From Chryseobacterium paludis (GTDB lineage: Bacteria > Bacteroidota > Bacteroidia > Flavobacteriales > Weeksellaceae), in contig NZ_CP099966.1 of assembly GCF_025403485.1 (NCBI RefSeq), forward strand, positions 3,943,001-4,007,000: a stretch of DNA of 64,000 nt, given 5' to 3'. The position numbers and the translations under genes were made by a program. Positions within the stretch are counted from its first letter, which is position 1; each line of letters begins with the position of its first letter. Shown in pieces: positions 7,491 to 17,459 of the stretch. Under the pieces are notes generated by a model. It did no database searches, was not told the DNA's origin, and saw only the letters and a list, made by a program, of their open reading frames with translations.

Positions 7491-9089
7491 ATGAAAACTA
7501 AATTTTTTTTCTTGATTTTAATCGTGGTACTAAATTCCTGCGGTATTTACAATAACAGTTTTACAAAAAATAAAGCTGTGATGGAAAATGATGTAATTTA
7601 TGCGGATGATTATTATTACTCACAAGCAGTAAATGAATATGATGCCGTAAAGAATATTCTTTTTGGATTAAGTACTAAAAGTATTGATGATTCAATCTCA
7701 TTGATGGGAAAAATAGTTGAAAGAGGAAAGGTTGCTGAAAATGAGCTATTGAAAAAGGGTTTTGTAAATTGTAAATTTTCTTTACCTAGAAAATTGAAAG
7801 ATTTAGATGCCGGTTTTCAGTTTAAACAATATTTCTTCACAAGTAACAATAAGGCAGCTCTGAATGCTTTTGGTATTGCAAATGTTTCTGCAAGTGAAAA
7901 GTTAAGTTATCTTGTTATTGATTTCCTTCAATATAAAGATATTATGTGCTATAAGCTACCTACCATCCGTTATGCTGTAGGAATTCGAGCTGAGTTCACC
8001 ATTCACGATTCAAATATTATATTTAAGGGAAATGGAGTTGGTTCTTTAGCTCAATTGGCAATGGATGTTGAAAGTAATAAAAAAAAGGTAGATATTTCAA
8101 TTAAAACGATTGGTATTACGGGGCTACAATCACGGGTTCCTTTACCAGAAAATAATAATTTCGATATTTCAACATTTGCTGATTTTAAAGCAGTTCTAAC
8201 ATTTATTAAAACTATGAAAGATGGTGATGCTGATGGAGAAATTACATTTGCTCCACAAATAATCCCTGTATTAGATAAGTATAGAAGTAATTTAGAATCT
8301 TCGGTTTATGCAAACATTGAAAAAATTGATTTATTGAAACAAAATATTGAAAATGCAAAACTTGGGGATGAAGATGAGTGGAAAAAAGATGTCATTAAAA
8401 ACTTGAAAGAAGCATCTAAGGATTTATATAATTTGGAAGTTACTCGTATACGACAAAATAAGGAAAGGCTTGTTAATTATTCAAAATTTATACAGGATAA
8501 CTCTTCCGTTAATAGTCTCATCAAACTAGATAGTGTGGCTACAAACATTTTTAAGACCCCTGCAAATGATACAAGGCCAAATGAGAAAAGTATTATAGAA
8601 GCTACAATACATCAGCTAAGTCTTAACAAACTTTCAAAAGCAAAAGAAATAGTTTCGGACTGTATTAGCGGAGATTGTGACAAAATAAAACAAAAATTAA
8701 ATAAGATCACTGTAACACCTAAACAAAATGATTTACAGAAAATAAGTAAAGAGTTGGAAGATAAATATACCGATGGAGTTGAAAATAAAAATATTAAAAA
8801 TGAAAAATGGATATATATCGGGACGATTAATAATAGTTCGATAGTATTAGAGTCAATAATTAATGAACTAAAAATAAATAGTATTTACGACTTGAAAATA
8901 GATTCAAAATATTCAGTAAATACAGATGCAAATATCAGAGATAATCATCCGGAAAGAAAAGACGAGGACTGGAATAAAGGAGCAATTATAGATGTTCTCA
9001 AAGAAAACAGGACATTTATAATACAGAAAATAGCAAGAATTCCAGGAGCTAACAATGAAACTTATATTTGGGCACAAATAACATATTAG
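7491..9089 (+). CDS. Large hypothetical lipoprotein with helical core and C-terminal SH3-like domain
   Basis: This 532-residue protein has a lipoprotein signal, MKTKFFFLILIVVLNSC, with lipobox Cys17. The mature part is mostly predicted helix, with long charged stretches (about residues 260-420). The last 90 residues resemble a bacterial SH3-like domain: KWIYIGTINNSS, then VNTDANIRDNHPERKDEDWNKG, matching the N-V/I-R-x-x-x-P pattern of such domains. SH3-like domains often bind cell wall or peptide ligands. It stands alone after the signalling operon and shares an upstream box with it, so it may be its output. The gene is AT-rich relative to the housekeeping genes nearby. The domain call is tentative and the rest is unrecognised. 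Confidence 0.75.
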   Translation: MKTKFFFLILIVVLNSCGIYNNSFTKNKAVMENDVIYADDYYYSQAVNEYDAVKNILFGLSTKSIDDSISLMGKIVERGKVAENELLKKGFVNCKFSLPRKLKDLDAGFQFKQYFFTSNNKAALNAFGIANVSASEKLSYLVIDFLQYKDIMCYKLPTIRYAVGIRAEFTIHDSNIIFKGNGVGSLAQLAMDVESNKKKVDISIKTIGITGLQSRVPLPENNNFDISTFADFKAVLTFIKTMKDGDADGEITFAPQIIPVLDKYRSNLESSVYANIEKIDLLKQNIENAKLGDEDEWKKDVIKNLKEASKDLYNLEVTRIRQNKERLVNYSKFIQDNSSVNSLIKLDSVATNIFKTPANDTRPNEKSIIEATIHQLSLNKLSKAKEIVSDCISGDCDKIKQKLNKITVTPKQNDLQKISKELEDKYTDGVENKNIKNEKWIYIGTINNSSIVLESIINELKINSIYDLKIDSKYSVNTDANIRDNHPERKDEDWNKGAIIDVLKENRTFIIQKIARIPGANNETYIWAQITY

Positions 9090-9181
9090 ATTCTAAATGA
9101 CTTATTCCGGATGAACGAGAAAAATATGAATTAATCCAATAAAATAAGTGACGAAAATCAGTTACTATGTGATGCATTTTT

Positions 9182-9218
9182 AAATTCCCCAATTTGTAAT
9201 GAAAACTTTGGGGAATTT
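9182..9218. terminator. Hairpin terminator between the lipoprotein gene and eno
   Basis: AAATTCCCCAA (9182-9192) pairs perfectly with TTGGGGAATTT (9208-9218) over 11 bp with a 15-base loop, followed by a T-rich stretch. It lies about 90 bases after the lipoprotein stop codon. Confidence 0.75.
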
Positions 9219-9274
9219 TATGTTTTATTACCAAATATTAAAGTCTACTTTTTTCGTGACACTATTTTTTTCAT

Positions 9275-9282
9275 TAAATTTG
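9275..9282 (+). promoter_or_regulatory. Probable -7 box of the eno promoter
   Basis: TAAATTTG matches the Bacteroidota primary-sigma -7 consensus TAnnTTTG, 70 bases before the eno start codon. No clear TTG was found at the -33 position, so the call rests on the -7 box alone. Confidence 0.5.
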
Positions 9283-9309
9283 TAACTCAAGTATATTAAT
9301 TAATAATAA

Positions 9310-10644
<1,335 letters not shown>

Positions 10645-10725
10645 TTGAAAATATAAATAACGGCGAACGATAATTTGTTTGCTGTTTTTTTATGGAATTT
10701 TAGTAAATTTAAAAAAAAATAAATA

Positions 10726-12012
10726 ATGTCAGACAACAAAGTTATATTGAATTACGACGGTAATTCATATGAATATCCCATCGTGGATAGTACTATCGGA
10801 GACAGAGGGATAGATATTTCAAAATTAAGAGACCAAACCGGTCTAATAACCCTGGATTTAGGTTATAAAAATACTGGAGCTACAATTAGCGACATCACTT
10901 ACTTAGACGGAGATCAAGGAGAATTGCTTTACAGAGGATATCCAATTGAACAGATTGCTGAAAAATCCAATTTTACTGAAGTAATGTACCTTTTATTACA
11001 TGGTGAATTACCTAATAAAGATCAATACGGTTCTTTCGAAAATAATATTAAAAAATATAACTTCATCGCAGATGAAATGAAAAAGATCATTGATGTTTTT
11101 CCTCGTTCTGCTCATCCTATGGGAGTTTTATCTTCTTTAACTTCTGCATTAACTGCCTTTAACCCTAAAGCTGTTAACGTAAATTCTAAAGAAGAAATGG
11201 ATCATGCTGCTGAATTGATGATCGCCAAATTCTCTCACCTTTGTGCCTGGACTTATAGAAAGACTCAAGGGTTATCTATTAATCATGGTGACAATAGCTT
11301 AAACTATGTAGAAAACTTCTACAAAATGGCTTTCAGATTACCAAACGAAGACTTTGAAGTAGATCCGGTAGTTGTGGGTGCTTTAGATAAATTATTAATT
11401 CTTCACGCAGATCACGAACAAAACTGTTCTACATCTACAGTAAGAATGGTAGGTTCTGCACATACAGGTCTTTTTGCTTCTATTTCTGCAGGTGTTTCTG
11501 CGCTTTGGGGACCACTTCACGGTGGAGCTAACCAGGCAGTAATTGAAATGCTTGAATTAATTGAAAAAGATGGTGGTGATGTATCTAAGTATGTTGCTAA
11601 AGCTAAAGATAAAAATGATAACTTCCGTCTAATGGGATTCGGACACAGAGTTTACAAAAACTTCGACCCAAGAGCAAAAATCATTAAGAAAGCAGCTGAT
11701 GATATTCTTAATGCGTTAGGAATTCAGGATAAAGCTTTAGATATTGCAATGCAGTTAGAAAGAGTAGCTCTTGAAGATGAATACTTCATCGAAAGAAAGC
11801 TATATCCAAACGTAGATTTCTATTCAGGTATTATCTACAGAGCTTTAGGAATTCCTACAGAAATGTTTACAGTAATGTTTGCATTAGGAAGACTTCCAGG
11901 ATGGATTTCTCAATGGAAAGAAATGAGATTGAAAGGAGATCCGATCGGAAGACCAAGACAGGTATATCAAGGAGCTCAACAAAGAGACTATATCGATATG
12001 GTAAACAGATAA
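10726..12012 (+). CDS. gltA: Citrate synthase (type I, hexameric class)
   Basis: Citrate synthase condenses oxaloacetate and acetyl-CoA at the entry of the TCA cycle. At 428 residues it matches the type found in Gram-negative bacteria. Visible motifs are GDQGELLYRGYPIEQIAE near residue 65, the catalytic-histidine region WGPLHGGANQAV, GFGHRVYKNFDPRA, and the catalytic Asp in NVDFYSGIIYRALGIP. It follows eno with 81 bases between them and could be co-transcribed or have its own promoter. A short palindrome (12002-12022) overlaps its stop codon and a classical terminator follows. Confidence 0.98.
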   Translation: MSDNKVILNYDGNSYEYPIVDSTIGDRGIDISKLRDQTGLITLDLGYKNTGATISDITYLDGDQGELLYRGYPIEQIAEKSNFTEVMYLLLHGELPNKDQYGSFENNIKKYNFIADEMKKIIDVFPRSAHPMGVLSSLTSALTAFNPKAVNVNSKEEMDHAAELMIAKFSHLCAWTYRKTQGLSINHGDNSLNYVENFYKMAFRLPNEDFEVDPVVVGALDKLLILHADHEQNCSTSTVRMVGSAHTGLFASISAGVSALWGPLHGGANQAVIEMLELIEKDGGDVSKYVAKAKDKNDNFRLMGFGHRVYKNFDPRAKIIKKAADDILNALGIQDKALDIAMQLERVALEDEYFIERKLYPNVDFYSGIIYRALGIPTEMFTVMFALGRLPGWISQWKEMRLKGDPIGRPRQVYQGAQQRDYIDMVNR

Positions 12013-12033
12013 TATCTGTTTAAATAATAAATT

Positions 12034-12064
12034 AAATCCCAAAGCTTGCTTTGGGATTTTTTAT
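12034..12064. terminator. Rho-independent terminator after gltA
   Basis: AAATCCCAAAG (12034-12044) pairs perfectly with CTTTGGGATTT (12049-12059) around a 4-base loop, followed by T-rich sequence. It separates gltA from the convergent SDR gene and probably serves both. Confidence 0.9.
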
Positions 12065-12071
12065 TTTCTGA

Positions 12072-12866
12072 CTAGATCGTTGGAATTGTACCACCATCAA
12101 TTACATATTCTGTTCCTGTTAAGTAACTTGCTCTTGGAGATACCAGGAAACCGACAAATTCTGCAATATCTTCTGGTTGCGCAGGTCTTCCAATAGAAAT
12201 GCCACCTAAAGCGTCCATTACACTCTGGGTTGCTTGTTCGATTGTAGTGTTTGAACTTTCTGCTATTCGTTCCATCATTCGCGTTGCGGAAGTGGTCATA
12301 ATCCATCCCGGAGAAACTGTAAGAACACGTACACCTTTTGATGAAACTTCTTTTGAAAGACCCTTACTGTAATTTATTAAGCCAGCTTTAGCAGCAGCAT
12401 AAGGTAATGTAGAATCATACAAAGGTAATCTCCCCTGTATAGAGGCAATATGAATAATGACGCCGGATTTTTGTTTTATCATTTGAGGCAAAAGTCCCCT
12501 GTCTAAACGAACTGGAGCTAATAAATTAGTTTGTAAAGTAGTTTCCCAATCCTGATCTGTAAGCACCGAAAAACCACCACCCGGGGTTTCCGATCCACCA
12601 AGTGTATTCACTAAAATGTCGAGCTTATTAAAGGTTTCCAACACTTCACTTACCACTTTTTGTGTTCCTTCAGAGGTGCTTAAATCTGCAGAAATGAAAT
12701 GTAGATTTTCATCTGCAAATTCAGGTTTATTTCTTGCCGTGACAATAACTGTAGCACCAGCATTCAATAGTCTTTCTGTAATTGCTTTACCCGCTCCTTT
12801 TGTACCTCCGGTGACTAAAGCGATCTTACCAGATAATTCGTTGTTGAAATTGAATTGTTGTATCAT
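12072..12866 (-). CDS. Short-chain dehydrogenase/reductase (classical SDR)
   Basis: This cytoplasmic NAD(P)-dependent oxidoreductase has 264 residues with all classical SDR marks: the cofactor motif TGGTKGAG (residues 19-26), Asn114, Ser142 and the Tyr156-x3-Lys160 catalytic pair in PYAAAKAG. The C-terminal GTEYVIDGG is also typical. The substrate cannot be deduced. It is divergent from an HxlR-type regulator across 120 bases containing two palindromes, the standard layout of a regulator and its target. A role in detoxifying a reactive carbonyl or quinone is plausible because HxlR regulators often sense these. Confidence 0.93.
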   Translation of the reverse strand: MIQQFNFNNELSGKIALVTGGTKGAGKAITERLLNAGATVIVTARNKPEFADENLHFISADLSTSEGTQKVVSEVLETFNKLDILVNTLGGSETPGGGFSVLTDQDWETTLQTNLLAPVRLDRGLLPQMIKQKSGVIIHIASIQGRLPLYDSTLPYAAAKAGLINYSKGLSKEVSSKGVRVLTVSPGWIMTTSATRMMERIAESSNTTIEQATQSVMDALGGISIGRPAQPEDIAEFVGFLVSPRASYLTGTEYVIDGGTIPTI

Positions 12867-12892
12867 ATTTTATTTTTATACAAATTTCAGAC

Positions 12893-12909
12893 GTATGATA
12901 CATTCATAC
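12893..12909. promoter_or_regulatory. Inverted repeat, candidate operator for the HxlR regulator
   Basis: GTATGA (12893-12898) and TCATAC (12904-12909) form a 6-bp inverted repeat with a 5-base spacer. It sits 27 bases upstream of the SDR start, where a repressor could block transcription. The assignment to the HxlR protein is inference from position. Confidence 0.45.
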
Positions 12910-12933
12910 AAGTAGGGAAATACGATTCATATA

Positions 12934-12949
12934 GGGATTAATTAATCCC
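12934..12949. promoter_or_regulatory. Perfect 16-bp palindrome between SDR and HxlR genes
   Basis: GGGATTAATTAATCCC reads the same on both strands. It lies 38 bases before the HxlR gene and 68 bases before the SDR gene, a good site for an operator acting on one or both promoters. Confidence 0.5.
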
Positions 12950-12986
12950 CTATTGTAATTTTTATAACATTGAGTAATTTTGTTGA

Positions 12987-13358
12987 ATGTATGAAAGAAA
13001 AATTCCTCCTAATTTAAATTGTGGACTGGATCTTATAGCTGAAGTCCTGTATGGCAAATGGAAAATCCGTTTGCTATGGTTCATCAAAGAAGGCTGTAAA
13101 AGGCCAAGTGAATTGCAACGGAAGATACCAGATGCTTCCAGAAGAGTTTTGAATGTTCATTTGAAAGAGCTCGAAGAACATGAATTAATTACCAAAAAGA
13201 TTTATCCTGTAGTACCTCCTAAAGTTGAATATAGTCTTACAGATTTTGGTGAGACTTTAATACCCGTAATTTCTGCTTTAGGACAGTGGGGTGATAAGAA
13301 TGAAGAACGTTTACGAGCTTCTATTTTAAGTAGATTAAATCAAAAGATAAATGAATAG
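12987..13358 (+). CDS. HxlR-family transcriptional regulator
   Basis: This winged helix-turn-helix DNA-binding protein of 123 residues belongs to the HxlR (MarR-related) family. The family core is clear: an N-terminal cysteine (Cys12 in NLNCGLDLIAEVLYGKWKIRLLW), the recognition-helix region KRPSELQRKIPDASRRVLNVHLKELE, and the wing VEYSLTDFGETLIPVI. In family members such as HypR the equivalent cysteine is redox active, so a thiol switch is possible here. It is transcribed divergently from the SDR gene and most likely controls it and itself. Confidence 0.93.
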   Translation: MYERKIPPNLNCGLDLIAEVLYGKWKIRLLWFIKEGCKRPSELQRKIPDASRRVLNVHLKELEEHELITKKIYPVVPPKVEYSLTDFGETLIPVISALGQWGDKNEERLRASILSRLNQKINE

Positions 13359-13474
13359 TTCTTACTTAAATTAATTATATGGTCTTCATCTATCGAATTG
13401 AATTTTAATGTTATTAATATAACACGGAATATGATAATTTCATTAAATTTACGGATATAAAAAACTAATTTACA

Positions 13475-14536
13475 ATGACTTTCGGACAACAGTTATTATT
13501 CTTCTTTAGTGCAGTGGGAGCTTTTAATGGGCTTTTACTGGGAATTTACCTGCTGTTTGTTAAAAAACTTAAATACATCCCAGATTTCTTTTTAGGATTA
13601 ATTTTATTGACATTAAGCATTAGGGTCGGAATATCTGTATGCATTTATTTTTATCCTGATCTACCCAGAATTATTCCTCACCTGGGATTATCAGCACTTT
13701 TTTTTACCGGACCCGCCTTGTATTATTACATTCGGTCCTCTTTTTTACAAAAACAATTTGTTCTTAAAGACTGTCGAAAACCTTTTGGTATTTTGACAAT
13801 GATTTTAGGAATCGTTGGTCTTTTGTATTTATTTTTCCCTATTACCTGGGACAGTTATTTTGGAACTTTTATTTATTCTATCTGGACAATTTTTGTTCTT
13901 TTATCTGTGTATGAATATTATATTTTGTCAGGGAAGAGTTCAAAAGAACCGCATAAATTTATCCTTCCTGTTTTATTGAGTAATGTGATTATATTTTTAA
14001 CCTATCAGTTAATTTCTACAGGATGGGTTCAAATATATTGTGCAGGAGGAAGTATTGTATTTTCATTTGTTTTGTATGCAAACTTTCTGATTCTATTTAA
14101 TAAAAAATATCAGTCGATTGAAGTAAAAGAATCGAACAGATATTCCAATAAAAAGATATCCGATGAACGAGCAGATAACTTTGTTTCAAAACTAGAGAGA
14201 CTGATGAATTCTGAAGAATTGTATAAAAACCCCAATTTGAAATTGAATGACTTAGCAATGAAAATGAATATTTCAGCGCATCAGCTCTCACAATTATTGA
14301 ATGATAATCTGGAGAAAAGTTTCTCAACATACATCAATGAATACAGAATTAATGAAGCTTGTGAAATAATCGAAAATGGCTCTTATCTAAAAATTGAAGA
14401 GATAGGATATGAAGTAGGATTTAATTCTAAATCAACATTTTTCTCAACATTTAAAAAGATAAAAAATACAACACCACTTTTGTATCGACAATCTCAAACA
14501 CCTTCTGTAAAAGAGCTCCAAGGTTCAAATTTATAA
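13475..14536 (+). CDS. Membrane-bound AraC-family transcriptional regulator
   Basis: This 353-residue protein has about seven hydrophobic helices in residues 1-205, a linker, and an AraC-type double helix-turn-helix at about residues 245-340 (KLNDLAMKMNISAHQLSQLLND, then IEEIGYEVGFNSKSTFFSTFKKIKNTTPLLYR). The architecture indicates a one-component, membrane-anchored sensor-regulator, known in Bacteroidota but little studied. The gene for an outer membrane barrel protein begins 79 bases downstream on the same strand, so the two probably form a sensing and transport unit. The ligand is unknown. A small hairpin (14535-14553) overlaps the stop codon. Confidence 0.9.
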   Translation: MTFGQQLLFFFSAVGAFNGLLLGIYLLFVKKLKYIPDFFLGLILLTLSIRVGISVCIYFYPDLPRIIPHLGLSALFFTGPALYYYIRSSFLQKQFVLKDCRKPFGILTMILGIVGLLYLFFPITWDSYFGTFIYSIWTIFVLLSVYEYYILSGKSSKEPHKFILPVLLSNVIIFLTYQLISTGWVQIYCAGGSIVFSFVLYANFLILFNKKYQSIEVKESNRYSNKKISDERADNFVSKLERLMNSEELYKNPNLKLNDLAMKMNISAHQLSQLLNDNLEKSFSTYINEYRINEACEIIENGSYLKIEEIGYEVGFNSKSTFFSTFKKIKNTTPLLYRQSQTPSVKELQGSNL

Positions 14537-14615
14537 TTCCGCACTTCGGAATTTAAACTTCAAAACTCTATTTTTATTCGGGAATTCTACTTTTGGCCCA
14601 TAAAATATAAAATTT

Positions 14616-16979
14616 ATGAGCCTCAGATTGTGGACTTTAATTATGCTGTTGTTTTTATCATTCTTTGCCAATGCCCAGAAAGTTGTCAACGGAAAAATAT
14701 TGGATTCGGAAACGAAGGAAAATCTTTATAGGGTAGAGGTCTCCCTCCTAAATAAGTTAAGTAATCAACCTGTCGATAAAAAAATAACCGATTCTTTAGG
14801 ACGTTTTCAGTTTGAAAAGGTTGAAGATGACTATTATTTTATTGCACAAAAAGCGGGTTATGAAACCAAAATAGTAGATAAGGCCAGCGAGGTTTTTATC
14901 ATTGAAATGATTCCCGTCAGTAATACCATAGCTGAAGTAGTCATACAGTCTCCATCCCGTAATATAAAATTGAATGATGGAAATATGGTAATGAATGTTG
15001 CCAATAATAAAGACTTTAAGACTTCGACCCATGTCCTGGAAGTATTAAGGAAAACACCAGGCGTCACCGTTGATCAGGAGGATGGTATTTTCATTGGCGG
15101 AAGAATAAGCCCGGCCATTTTTATTGATGGAAAACCTCTTGTTATGAGTGCTCAGGAAATTCAGGCTTACCTAAGGTCCTTGTCCCCTGAAATAGTTGAA
15201 TCTATAGAGGTCAATACCAATCCTTCTTCTAAATACGATGCAGAATTCAAAGGTATTATTGATATCAGACTAAAAAGAAATGGAAACCTTGGTTGGAAAG
15301 GAACCTATAACGGAAGCATTTCCATTAATAAGTTTAATTATAGAGAAAACACTTTCAATACTTCATACAACACTGAAAAAGTTGCCTACCAAATACAATT
15401 TGGATATAACGAAGGGATTTCAACATATCGATATAATGCATTACAACGGCTCGCTAATACTAATGTAATGAGAACTGGTACCTATCAAAAAGATGAGGCA
15501 AGAATTCTTACGGTTCAAACAGGAATTGATTATCGGTTAAATGATAAAAACAGATTAGGATTTACTTTAAGAGGTAATTTCAGAAATAGCGATCGTATGC
15601 GAACAGGCTCATTATATACCACTAATAAAAATGAGACGCAATTGGTCTTTGATACCGGAAGTGAAAACCCTATTGATTATATTCAGGATAATTATGGGAT
15701 GACGGCTGATTATACTTTCACTGGCAAAAATTTCAAACTTAATTTCCTTGGAAATTACCTTTCAGTAAGTAATAAACAAAAGGATGATTTTATTAGTAAA
15801 GATTTACCAACCTCAGCACTTTTGTCCTATTGGAAATCGGATCTACTCAATACCATAAATATCTATACTGCTCAGATTGATGTTACTCAAAAAGTAAAAA
15901 ATGCCAATTTTGAAACCGGAATAAAATATAGTGATACCAATACCAACAACAATATCAGATATGATACTTTATCAGTTAATAACCAATTTACTTTTGACCC
16001 GACACGCAGCAATAAGTTCTCATATAAAGAACAGGTACTGGCAGGATATTTAGCTTACAGTCAGAAATTTGACAAGCTTCATATCAATGCGGGAATAAGA
16101 TTTGAAAATACAAAAAGCATTTCTAATGCATTTAGTTCAGACTCTATTGTTGCAAGAAGTTATTTAAAGTGGCTGCCTTCTTTAAGTGTAAATTACAATT
16201 TTAATAAATCGAACGAGCTATCTATTTCCTATAGCCGTAAAATTACTCGGCCGGCTTTTTCACAACTCAACCCTTTCAGGTTTTATTTCAGCCCACTGAA
16301 TTACTGGATTGGGAATCCTTATCTACAACCATCATTTACCAGCCAGGTTAAAGCAACTTACCGTTATAAAAACTGGATAACAAGCTTAAGTATAGGAAAA
16401 GAAACCGATGTGATGGTTCGGTATCCACGATATGATCCTAAAACCAATGTTTTAGAATATTTAGGAACAAATTTGCCTTATCGTAATTTTGCTAATTTGG
16501 AAGTTAGTTTCCCTGTGAAAATTGCCAGATGGTGGAATATAAATACACAAATCACAGGTTTTTACAATTATGAGTTTCGACCTTATCTGGATGAAGTATT
16601 CGCATTGAAAATTTGTAATTATGAGTTAAGGCTTAATCAAGTATTTTCTTTACCAAAAGGATATACAGTAAATCTTTTTGCTAATTATGAATCAAAAACT
16701 GGGAATAGCCTTTACATTATAAAACCAAGATATACGGTAGATCTTTCTGTTCAAAAATCATGGTTTGAAAATAAACTAAACACAAAGATCAGCTATAATA
16801 ATATTTTTGATTCTTATGACCAGCGTGTAGAATTTAGGCATAAACAAATTATGGATAACAGATTTATCCATTGGTGGGATAGTCAGAGATTACTGATTGC
16901 GATAAGTTATAATTTCGGGAGTTCCAAATATCAAGGTAAAGAAATTCAGAGATCTGATGAAGAAAATAGGACAAGATAA
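14616..16979 (+). CDS. Outer membrane beta-barrel protein with carboxypeptidase-regulatory-like domain (TonB-receptor-like)
   Basis: This 787-residue outer membrane protein has a signal peptide (about 1-20, ending FANAQ), a carboxypeptidase-regulatory-like domain (about 21-105, VVNGKILDSETKENLYRVEVSLL), a plug-like domain (about 110-220, with LRKTPGVTVDQEDGIFIGGR and IFIDGKP), and a long barrel ending in an aromatic strand near RLLIAISYNFGSS. Family proteins act as TonB-dependent importers or related barrels; the cargo is unknown. It sits 79 bases after a membrane AraC regulator that may control it. It is a distant relative of the tandem barrels at 23557-28183. A terminator follows directly. 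Confidence 0.9.
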   Translation: MSLRLWTLIMLLFLSFFANAQKVVNGKILDSETKENLYRVEVSLLNKLSNQPVDKKITDSLGRFQFEKVEDDYYFIAQKAGYETKIVDKASEVFIIEMIPVSNTIAEVVIQSPSRNIKLNDGNMVMNVANNKDFKTSTHVLEVLRKTPGVTVDQEDGIFIGGRISPAIFIDGKPLVMSAQEIQAYLRSLSPEIVESIEVNTNPSSKYDAEFKGIIDIRLKRNGNLGWKGTYNGSISINKFNYRENTFNTSYNTEKVAYQIQFGYNEGISTYRYNALQRLANTNVMRTGTYQKDEARILTVQTGIDYRLNDKNRLGFTLRGNFRNSDRMRTGSLYTTNKNETQLVFDTGSENPIDYIQDNYGMTADYTFTGKNFKLNFLGNYLSVSNKQKDDFISKDLPTSALLSYWKSDLLNTINIYTAQIDVTQKVKNANFETGIKYSDTNTNNNIRYDTLSVNNQFTFDPTRSNKFSYKEQVLAGYLAYSQKFDKLHINAGIRFENTKSISNAFSSDSIVARSYLKWLPSLSVNYNFNKSNELSISYSRKITRPAFSQLNPFRFYFSPLNYWIGNPYLQPSFTSQVKATYRYKNWITSLSIGKETDVMVRYPRYDPKTNVLEYLGTNLPYRNFANLEVSFPVKIARWWNINTQITGFYNYEFRPYLDEVFALKICNYELRLNQVFSLPKGYTVNLFANYESKTGNSLYIIKPRYTVDLSVQKSWFENKLNTKISYNNIFDSYDQRVEFRHKQIMDNRFIHWWDSQRLLIAISYNFGSSKYQGKEIQRSDEENRTR

Positions 16980-16983
16980 AAAC

Positions 16984-17015
16984 AAACCTGCTATAAAATT
17001 AGCAGGTTTTTGTTT
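16984..17015. terminator. Bidirectional terminator between the barrel gene and the GG-leader peptide gene
   Basis: AAACCTGCT (16984-16992) pairs with AGCAGGTTT (17001-17009), with a T-rich tail on the plus strand. The minus strand also has T-rich sequence after the stem, so it can end both convergent genes. Confidence 0.85.
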
Positions 17016-17022
17016 TTAAATA

Positions 17023-17187
17023 TTATGGGCATACGCAGTTTCCGCACGTCCAGATTCTGCAGCTTCCGTCGTCATTCCATTCACAGCAGTATCTTGGCTT
17101 AGTTGGGCCAGCACCTCCAATAATTGATTTTTGTTGATCTCTTCCAAGTTTTTGTGCATTTCTTAGCACTGGATTTGTCTTGTTCAT
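17023..17187 (-). CDS. Double-glycine-leader, six-cysteine peptide precursor (bacteriocin-like)
   Basis: This 54-residue reading frame starts at an ATG at 17187. It has a leader of about 25 residues ending KLGRDQQKSIIGG, matching the double-glycine leaders (L-x-R-x-x-x-K-x-I-x-G-G) common in small Chryseobacterium/Bacteroidota peptide precursors. The predicted 29-residue core holds all six cysteines (positions 34, 35, 43, 48, 51, 53) and ends GNCVCP. In known systems such leaders are cut and exported by C39-peptidase ABC transporters. No transporter, radical-SAM enzyme or other maturase gene is nearby, so the gene is an orphan here. The terminator at 16984-17009 follows its stop. Coding status rests on the leader motif; product and activity are unknown. 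Confidence 0.8.
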   Translation of the reverse strand: MNKTNPVLRNAQKLGRDQQKSIIGGAGPTKPRYCCEWNDDGSCRIWTCGNCVCP

Positions 17188-17433
17188 GATTTTGATGTTT
17201 GATGTTAATAATAAAGTTTTAATTTTTCATGAAAATTATATCACTAATATAGGAAGTTATTTTTAAATAGCATACTCTTTTTTGAGTCGAATATAGATGA
17301 TAAACAGTCGTTTATAGACTTTATTCTACGCAACTTAGTCATTAGGAGATATTGCTGATGATACCATATTTTAATATAAAACAAATTCTCGGTAGAAACT
17401 AAATCAAAAGTTTTCCAGGTAGAGACCTTTACC

Positions 17434-17441
17434 TATATTTG
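17434..17441 (+). promoter_or_regulatory. Probable -7 box for the DDAH-like gene
   Basis: TATATTTG fits TAnnTTTG and lies 19 bases before the start codon at 17460, which would give a very short leader. No clear -33 TTG was seen. Confidence 0.42.
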
Positions 17442-17459
17442 TATATTGCATAAATCTTT

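Noticed and set aside
9049..9234. 61-codon minus-strand frame after the lipoprotein gene
   Set aside because: It covers the terminator hairpin at 9182-9218 and overlaps the end of the real gene; no signal or family is seen.
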